Notes under the pieces: model-generated | Database searches by the model: none | The model's input: only the letters and a program-made list of their open reading frames with translations | Told to the model about the DNA's origin: nothing | Translations under genes and position numbers: made by a program | Shown here: piece by piece, positions 1 to 4,870 of the stretch | Layout of the letters: each line of letters begins with the position of its first letter | Position numbering within the stretch: position 1 is the stretch's first letter | Assembly (NCBI GenBank): GCA_005800865.1 | Contig: SYEI01000330.1 | Location: 1 to 7,198 of the forward strand | Length of the DNA: 7,198 nt | DNA from: Bacteroidota bacterium | GTDB taxonomy: Bacteria; Bacteroidota; Bacteroidia; B-17B0; Aurantibacillaceae | Direction of reading: 5' to 3'

Positions 1-38
1 AGTAAATTAAATAGGATAGAGTCTTACAAATAATATTC

Positions 39-437
39 CTAAACTGTATCTGGCTTGCAATTATTAATGTAAGTCATTTTATAATTCCATACCTCTTTAA
101 TGTTTTGAGATTTAAATTTTAGTTCATCTGCAATTGGTCCTTCAAATAAATCATCAATCGTTTTATGAAATAATTGCAGCCATTGATCAAAATGAGTTGA
201 TGTCAATGTCTCTCTTGTATTAACTTCCAAATGAGGTAAAAACGGCCTTCCTTTATAATTTCCTGTTTGAAATACAATATTTTCCCAAAAGTCATACATT
301 TTAGGTAAATGCTTATCCCAATCAACTTTCATCACCCCATCAAAAACTCTTCCTAACAATTGATTATCTTTCACTCGATCGTAAAAATTATTTACTAAAA
401 TTTCTATATCAATTCTATCTTGAATGTCTTTTTTCAT
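39..437 (-). CDS. Group III truncated hemoglobin
   Basis: This 132-residue cytoplasmic globin should bind heme and diatomic ligands (O2, NO). The physiological role of group III members is not settled; peroxide or NO chemistry and oxygen handling have been proposed. The sequence lines up by eye with the Campylobacter Ctb pattern: Tyr19 fits the B10 distal tyrosine, His43 (DKHLPKM) the E7 position, His69 (FLPHLEV) the proximal F8 heme ligand, and Trp86 (DQWLQLF) the G8 tryptophan that marks group III. The length is normal for the family and there is no signal peptide. The start is 2 bp after the stop of the queD-like gene, so it is almost certainly the last gene of a three-gene operon. Only 38 bases follow the stop, and no convincing terminator is visible in them. 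The family call is firm; the residue assignments rest on remembered alignment. Confidence 0.92.
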   Translation of the reverse strand: MKKDIQDRIDIEILVNNFYDRVKDNQLLGRVFDGVMKVDWDKHLPKMYDFWENIVFQTGNYKGRPFLPHLEVNTRETLTSTHFDQWLQLFHKTIDDLFEGPIADELKFKSQNIKEVWNYKMTYINNCKPDTV

Positions 438-439
438 AT

Positions 440-898
440 TTAGATATTATTATCTGATGCAAACCATTCTGCATAAGAGGTTGGGGTTTCATCCAATCTC
501 AAATTATGTATACTAATCGTTGAAGGCAAACAATTTTTAATTCGACTTAAGAAATCCAAAATCAAATTTTCGCAAGAGGGTTGATAATCCACATAAATCA
601 CTTTTTCAAATGTATCTTTTAATTCATTCATTTTTGAATGAGGCGAATTGGCATTTAAAACTAAAGCGTGATCAAAAACTTGTATCACCTTTTCAGATAC
701 TATTTTTTTTAGTTCTGTAAAATCAATCACCATTCCATTTTTAGGATGTGTATTGTCTTGAATTGCTTCGCCTATCAATGTAACACTAAAATGATAGGTA
801 TGACCATGAATATTTCTACATGGTCCATCATAACCATATAAAGCATGTGCCATATCAAAAGTAAACTTCTTTGTAACCCTAATTTTCTGATGTACCAT
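440..898 (-). CDS. queD: 6-carboxytetrahydropterin synthase / 6-pyruvoyl-tetrahydropterin synthase family (QueD-like)
   Basis: A 152-residue cytoplasmic zinc enzyme of the tunnelling-fold PTPS/QueD family. QueD converts dihydroneopterin triphosphate to 6-carboxytetrahydropterin, an early step toward the modified tRNA base queuosine. The zinc ligands are visible as His18 (FDMAHAL), His31 and His33 (NIHGHTYH). Cys27 in the C-x3-HGH motif fits the catalytic cysteine, Asp76-His77 (VFDHALVL) the catalytic pair, and Glu110 and Glu137 (LDETPTSYAEW) the pterin-anchoring region. The start lies 4 bp after the desaturase stop with an A/T-rich leader and no Shine-Dalgarno, as is usual in Bacteroidota. 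No other queuosine genes (queC, queE, queF) are in the window. A paralogue making another pterin is therefore possible, and the exact product is less certain than the fold. Confidence 0.9.
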   Translation of the reverse strand: MVHQKIRVTKKFTFDMAHALYGYDGPCRNIHGHTYHFSVTLIGEAIQDNTHPKNGMVIDFTELKKIVSEKVIQVFDHALVLNANSPHSKMNELKDTFEKVIYVDYQPSCENLILDFLSRIKNCLPSTISIHNLRLDETPTSYAEWFASDNNI

Positions 899-902
899 AA
901 AA

Positions 903-1979
903 CTATGCTTTACCTAATTCTCTTAATCGATGAAAGTGAGAAATTAAAGCTGACCGAAATGTTGGTTTAATATTGTATGTAAAACCAAATTCAGCGGCTG
1001 TTTCCTGAACAATTGGCGCTAATTTCTTATAGTGCACATGACATATATTTGGGAACAAATGATGTTCGATTTGAAAATTTAAACCTCCAACATACCAGCT
1101 TAATATTTTATTATCTCGCGCAAAATCACTGGTTGTTTTTAATTGATGAACATACCAATCTATCTGCATCTCGTTTTCTTTTTCGGGTTGCTCAGCCCCT
1201 TCCACAACATGAGCCATTTGAAATACAAAACTTAAAATAATACTCGCTACCCAATGCATAATTACAAAACCTAATAATACTTGCCAAAAATTAAAACGAG
1301 TCAACCACAATGGCAATCCAAAAACAACAGTTAGATAAACCACTTTTCTAAATAACATTTTCCAAAACTCTGTGCTTAGTTTTTTATTCTGACTTTTGAT
1401 TAATCCCATTTGAGCATACTTATACAAACGCGTAAAATCGTTAGTTAACATCACTAAGGTCATTAATCCGTAAAAGAAAAACACATATAAAAATTGATAT
1501 TTATGAAACTTTCTAAATGGCTTATGTTCTGATAAACGAATCGGTCCTTTTGAATCAATATCCTCATCCAGTCCAGAAATATTAGTGTAAGTATGATGCA
1601 AAACATTGTGCTGAATTTTCCAATTGAGTACATTACTTCCTAATAAATATAATGAACCAGATAATAACTTATTAACCCATTCCTTTTTTGAGTATGCGCC
1701 ATGACAGGCATCATGCATAACCCCCATTCCAACGCCTGCAATACCAATTCCCATAACCACAACCGAAGCTAATGCCATCCAGTTATTCATTGGCACTAAT
1801 AAAATTAAAACAAATGGCAATAAATACATTGATACTAACGCTATGGTTTTAATAACCATTTTAGCATTGGCTTTATTAGAAATATTACTTTCTTTAAAAT
1901 AAAGGTTTACTTTTTTTCTTAAAGTGGCTACAAATTGCTGTTCGTGCTTGTTGTGGTGGGGAAATTTAATGTGGGACAT
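903..1979 (-). CDS. Membrane fatty-acid (acyl-CoA / front-end type) desaturase
   Basis: A 358-residue integral membrane di-iron desaturase that introduces a double bond into a fatty acyl chain using O2 and electrons. Three histidine boxes are present: HDACH at 89-93, HNVLHH at 124-129, and QIEHH at 303-307; His257 (QMAHVVE) is a likely further ligand. Glutamine in place of the first histidine of box 3 is the hallmark of front-end and linoleoyl-CoA-type desaturases. Those eukaryotic enzymes often carry a fused cytochrome b5, which is absent here, so a separate electron donor is needed. Hydrophobic segments lie at about 42-63, 67-88, 161-178, 211-227 and 232-255, with a histidine-rich soluble C-terminus. 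It is first in the operon, diverging from ccoI. Regioselectivity and substrate cannot be read from the sequence. Confidence 0.93.
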   Translation of the reverse strand: MSHIKFPHHNKHEQQFVATLRKKVNLYFKESNISNKANAKMVIKTIALVSMYLLPFVLILLVPMNNWMALASVVVMGIGIAGVGMGVMHDACHGAYSKKEWVNKLLSGSLYLLGSNVLNWKIQHNVLHHTYTNISGLDEDIDSKGPIRLSEHKPFRKFHKYQFLYVFFFYGLMTLVMLTNDFTRLYKYAQMGLIKSQNKKLSTEFWKMLFRKVVYLTVVFGLPLWLTRFNFWQVLLGFVIMHWVASIILSFVFQMAHVVEGAEQPEKENEMQIDWYVHQLKTTSDFARDNKILSWYVGGLNFQIEHHLFPNICHVHYKKLAPIVQETAAEFGFTYNIKPTFRSALISHFHRLRELGKA

Positions 1980-2052
1980 AATCGCTATTTAAAGATGTGA
2001 TTTAATTCAAAATTTAATTTACAAAGGAACTACAGAAGAGGTGGATTAAAAA

Positions 2053-2064
2053 TGACAATAGTCA
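2053..2064. promoter_or_regulatory. Candidate Crp/Fnr-type operator, TGAC-N4-GTCA
   Basis: The sequence TGACAATAGTCA is a perfect 4+4 dyad with a 4-bp spacer, the same spacing as Fnr-type boxes (TTGAT-N4-ATCAA). Its centre is about 79.5 bp upstream of the desaturase start codon. If a regulator bound here acted at -41.5, transcription of the desaturase operon would start near 2017 and leave a leader of about 38 nt. The palindrome is directly visible; the regulator and its function are inferred. Confidence 0.35.
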
Positions 2065-2121
2065 CATCTACTTTATGATAAAATACAGCAATTATTAAAA
2101 ATGGGATTAGTTAGAAAAACA

Positions 2122-2133
2122 TGATAAATGTCA
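2122..2133. promoter_or_regulatory. Second candidate Crp/Fnr-type operator, TGAT-N4-GTCA
   Basis: TGATAAATGTCA repeats the architecture of the 2053 dyad with one mismatched arm position, and its centre lies 69 bp away. Its centre is about 64.5 bp upstream of the preferred ccoI start at 2192. If a regulator acted at -41.5 here, transcription would begin near 2169, giving the 2192 start a leader of about 23 nt and excluding the alternative start at 2144. The function is inferred. Confidence 0.33.
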
Positions 2134-2191
2134 GTATTTCAGAATGAGATTCATCACCAGCAAAAAAGGCAAGCCCATATACTTTTGCCCC

Positions 2192-4624
2192 ATGTATTCA
2201 AATGCTACGCAAACTAAAGTTACCTGCTACCACTGCGGTGAGGATGTAGTGGAAAAACATTACCATATTAAAGAAAAAGAATTTTGTTGCAGAGGTTGCC
2301 AAACGGTTTACGAAATAATCAATAAAAGTGATTTATGTTCCTATTATGATTTAGAACAAAATCCTGGCATTAATCAAAAACAAGAAATAAGAAAAGGTAA
2401 ATTCGATTTTTTAGATGACGCACAAATCATCAAAAAATTAATCCACTTTCAAGATGATACGCATCAACATATTATTTTCTATTTGCCTCAAATGCACTGC
2501 GCATCTTGTATTTGGATTTTAGAACATCTAAATAAGATCAATTCAGGTATTATTAAATCTCAAGTTAATTTCATTAAGAAAGAAGTAACTATTATCTATA
2601 ATTTTCAGGAAACCTCTCTAAAAAAGGTAGCAGAAGCATTAACCCTTATTGGTTATGAACCCCATATCAGCTTAAATGATGTAAGTACTGACAAAGTAAA
2701 AAAATATGATACGACTGCCATTGTAAAATTAGGAATTGCTGGTTTTTGTTTTGGTAATATCATGATGTTAAGTTTTCCTGAATATTTTTCGTTGGCAAAA
2801 TCGGATGATATTGGATTAAAAACTTGGTTTAATTACTTGAATTTATTTTTAGCACTTCCTGTATTTTTTTATTCAGCCTCTGAGTTTTTCATATCTGGAT
2901 ATAAAGGCCTTCGTCAAAAATTCTTAAACATCGATGCTCCTATAGCATTAGCTGTTTTGATTACATTCGGAAGAAGCTTATATGAAATATTATCTGGCAC
3001 AGGCGCTGGCTATTTGGACTCGATGAGTGGAATAGTATTCTTTATGTTAATTGGAAGGTATTTTCAAAACAGAACTTACCAAAGTATTTCATTTGATAGA
3101 GATTTCACTTCGTATTTTCCATTGGGTGTAAGCGTTATTAATGAAGATGGAACTGAGAAACAAATATCAGTAGCTGATTTAAAAGTAGGTAACAGAATAA
3201 AAATTCATAATGATGAGATTATTCCTGCTGATTCTATTTTATTTTTAGGTAAGGCAACTATCGATTACAGTTTTGTAACAGGCGAATCTTTACCAGTTGA
3301 AAAATCCATTGGCGAAATAGCTTATGCTGGCGGTAAACAAACATCTGGCGCTATTGAATTAGAGGTGGTAAAAGAAGTGTCTCAAAGTTACTTAACTCAA
3401 TTATGGAACAATGAAGCCTTTAAAGAAAATAAAGAAGAGGTTAAAGTTTCTTTTATTCATAGAGTAAGCAGATACTTTACTTATTTTCTATTTTCAATTG
3501 CTGCCATAGCGGCTATTTATTGGTCTATTAATGACCCTTCAAAAGTGTGGGGCACTGTAACTGCCGTATTAATTGTTGCTTGTCCGTGTGCTTTGTTATT
3601 GAGTGCAACTTTTACAAATGGTAATATGATTCGCATTTTAAATAAATACAAATTGTATGTAAAAAATGCTTCGGTTATTGAATACATGTCGGAAATAGAC
3701 ACTGTTGTGTTTGACAAGACTGGCACTATAACAGAACAAGGCAAATCTGAGATTTCTTTTCAAGGAATTGAATTATTTGAAACGCAATCTCAATTAATTC
3801 ATTCATTAGCCAATCAATCTAATCATCCATTAAGTAAAAGCATTGTGTCTTTCTTACCATTTAGTAAAAGATTGAACATTAAAAACTATAAGGAATTTAA
3901 AGGTTTTGGCACATCCGCTACTATCAACGGACATTTTATCAAAATGGGATCTTCTGATTTTGTTTTAGGAAAAGACAGTGCTCAACTAATTTCGGGAAGT
4001 AGAGTGTATGTGAGTATTGATGAAGAATTTATAGGTTATTTCATTGTAAAAAATGCCTACAGAAATGGGTTAGAAAAAATTGTTTCATCACTACATACTC
4101 AATTCGATTTAAAAATATTATCAGGCGACAACTCTTCTGAAGAGAATTACTTGAAAACTATTTTCGGAAATAAAACAGAAATGCTATTTGAGCAAAAACC
4201 AGAGGATAAATTAAACTTCATTAAACACCTTCAAAATAATCATAAAAAAGTATTAATGATTGGTGATGGGTTAAATGATGCTGGTGCTTTAAAACAAAGT
4301 AATGTTGGTATAGCAATAAGTGATAATACAAATAACTTTTCTCCAGCATGTGATGCTGTTTTATCTGGAAAAAATTTCACTTTATTAAAAGAATTGGTAA
4401 ACTATTGTAGAAAACAAAAAACAATTATTTTTTCAAGTTTTGTTTTATCAATACTCTATAATTTTGTAGGATTATTCATTGCTGTTCAGGGCGATTTAAA
4501 ACCTGTAATTGCCGCTATTCTTATGCCAATCAGCTCTATCAGTATTGTTTTATTAACTACAGGCTTGAGCTCATTTTATGAGTTAAAACTCAAAAAACTA
4601 AATCCTGATAAAAGTCAGTTTTGA
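2192..4624 (+). CDS. ccoI: CcoI/FixI copper-transporting P1B-type ATPase for cbb3 oxidase assembly
   Basis: A membrane ATPase of 810 residues that moves Cu(I) out of the cytoplasm so that the CuB site of cbb3 oxidase can be loaded. A cysteine-rich N-terminal domain (CYHC at 12-15, CCRGC at 32-36) precedes a heavy-metal-associated domain with MHCASC (Cys103, Cys106). Eight membrane helices are visible at about 176-198, 212-237, 249-269, 274-294, 428-448, 453-477, 745-767 and 769-794. Catalytic signatures are TGES 363-366, DKTGT from Asp508, HP 545-546 and GDGLND 691-696. Copper specificity is supported by CPC 464-466, Tyr756-Asn757 in helix 7, and Met778 with Ser781-Ser782 in helix 8. I chose the start at 2192 because relatives begin shortly before the first CxxC; an in-frame ATG at 2144 would add 16 residues. 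Being next to ccoS and ccoNO makes CcoI more likely than a detoxifying CopA. Confidence 0.93.
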   Translation: MYSNATQTKVTCYHCGEDVVEKHYHIKEKEFCCRGCQTVYEIINKSDLCSYYDLEQNPGINQKQEIRKGKFDFLDDAQIIKKLIHFQDDTHQHIIFYLPQMHCASCIWILEHLNKINSGIIKSQVNFIKKEVTIIYNFQETSLKKVAEALTLIGYEPHISLNDVSTDKVKKYDTTAIVKLGIAGFCFGNIMMLSFPEYFSLAKSDDIGLKTWFNYLNLFLALPVFFYSASEFFISGYKGLRQKFLNIDAPIALAVLITFGRSLYEILSGTGAGYLDSMSGIVFFMLIGRYFQNRTYQSISFDRDFTSYFPLGVSVINEDGTEKQISVADLKVGNRIKIHNDEIIPADSILFLGKATIDYSFVTGESLPVEKSIGEIAYAGGKQTSGAIELEVVKEVSQSYLTQLWNNEAFKENKEEVKVSFIHRVSRYFTYFLFSIAAIAAIYWSINDPSKVWGTVTAVLIVACPCALLLSATFTNGNMIRILNKYKLYVKNASVIEYMSEIDTVVFDKTGTITEQGKSEISFQGIELFETQSQLIHSLANQSNHPLSKSIVSFLPFSKRLNIKNYKEFKGFGTSATINGHFIKMGSSDFVLGKDSAQLISGSRVYVSIDEEFIGYFIVKNAYRNGLEKIVSSLHTQFDLKILSGDNSSEENYLKTIFGNKTEMLFEQKPEDKLNFIKHLQNNHKKVLMIGDGLNDAGALKQSNVGIAISDNTNNFSPACDAVLSGKNFTLLKELVNYCRKQKTIIFSSFVLSILYNFVGLFIAVQGDLKPVIAAILMPISSISIVLLTTGLSSFYELKLKKLNPDKSQF

Positions 4625-4632
4625 TACTGACT
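4613..4632. repeat. Perfect 7-bp inverted repeat over the ccoI stop codon
   Basis: AGTCAGT and ACTGACT are exact reverse complements separated by TTTGAT, and the ccoI stop codon lies in the loop. In RNA this would form a 7-bp stem with a 6-nt loop. No T-run follows on the plus strand, so a classical terminator of ccoI is not supported. It could be an mRNA processing or stability element between ccoI and ccoS, a protein-binding dyad, or chance. Confidence 0.45.
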
Positions 4633-4677
4633 ATAATCAATTACAAAAAATGTTAACTACCTAATTTTACACCCGAT

Positions 4678-4869
4678 ATGAGCGCAATTTTCATCATGAT
4701 AGGAGCCAGCCTGCTACTGGCAATAGGGTTTTTGATAGCCTTTATTTGGTCGGTGAAAAGTAATCAATATGAAGACGATTACACTCCCTCAGTAAGAATG
4801 TTATTTGATAACACCACAATCCAAGAAACTAAACAAGAAACAAATAATAACACCAAAAAAACAAAATAA
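4678..4869 (+). CDS. ccoS: CcoS, small cbb3-type oxidase assembly protein
   Basis: A 63-residue single-pass inner-membrane protein. CcoS is needed for incorporating heme and copper cofactors into the CcoN subunit of cbb3 oxidases; its biochemical mechanism is not established. The membrane helix spans about residues 4-25. It is followed by the conserved family stretch, here WSVKSNQYEDDYTPSVRMLFD (24-44), matching the usual W-[AS]-[VI]-x-[SN]-x-Q-[YF]-[DE]-D ... P-[AS]-x-R-[IM]-L-[FL]-D pattern. The C-terminal 20 residues are low-complexity and rich in Thr, Lys, Asn and Gln, including a duplicated QET unit. The gene follows ccoI by 53 bp, the widest gap in the cluster, and its stop is 1 bp before the ccoNO start, so these two are surely cotranscribed. 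Confidence 0.93.
   Translation: MSAIFIMIGASLLLAIGFLIAFIWSVKSNQYEDDYTPSVRMLFDNTTIQETKQETNNNTKKTK
4822..4845 (+). repeat. Imperfect 12-bp tandem duplication in the ccoS tail
   Basis: CAAGAAACTAAA is followed directly by CAAGAAACAAAT, a 10 of 12 match, encoding QETK-QETN at residues 49-56 of CcoS. A 9-bp direct repeat (ATAACACCA at 4808-4816 and 4847-4855) flanks it. The tail lies outside the conserved CcoS core, so it is probably a tolerant, slippage-prone segment. Confidence 0.5.
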
Positions 4870-4870
4870 T

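Larger units (their letters stand above)
1980..2191. promoter_or_regulatory. Divergent control region between the desaturase operon and ccoI
   Basis: About 210 very A/T-rich bases separate the two diverging start codons and must hold both promoters. I could not find a convincing pair of Bacteroidota promoter elements (TTTG near -33 with TAnnTTTG near -7) in either direction. The structure I can see is two Crp/Fnr-like dyads (2053-2064 and 2122-2133) and a widely spaced 8-bp inverted repeat (AGATGTGA at 1993-2000, TCACATCT at 2062-2069). No small ORF or RNA gene is apparent. Confidence 0.6.

Noticed and set aside
12..41. TAGGA ... TCCTA inverted repeat as a terminator for the hemoglobin operon
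   Set aside because: The stem is only 5 bp with a 20-nt loop, overlaps the stop codon, and is not followed by a clear T-run on the minus strand.
1013..1240. 75-codon plus-strand reading frame
   Set aside because: It lies wholly antisense inside the desaturase gene, whose three histidine boxes are intact; the translation shows no recognisable domain.
3517..3744. 75-codon minus-strand reading frame
   Set aside because: It is antisense to the ccoI region that encodes the CPC and DKTGT motifs and has no support of its own.
4621..4640. TTGAT ... ATCAA, resembling an Fnr box
   Set aside because: The half-sites are exact but are 10 bp apart instead of 4, so a dimeric Fnr-type protein would not be expected to bind them.
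4662..4669. TAATTTTA as a -7 promoter element for ccoS
   Set aside because: It mismatches the consensus at the last base, lies only 8 bp before the start codon, and has no TTTG partner at the right distance.
4805..4870. N-terminal extension of ccoNO from an in-frame TTG
   Set aside because: It would overlap the ccoS coding sequence and encode a low-complexity Lys/Gln-rich stretch; the conserved protein begins at the ATG at 4871, directly after the ccoS stop.
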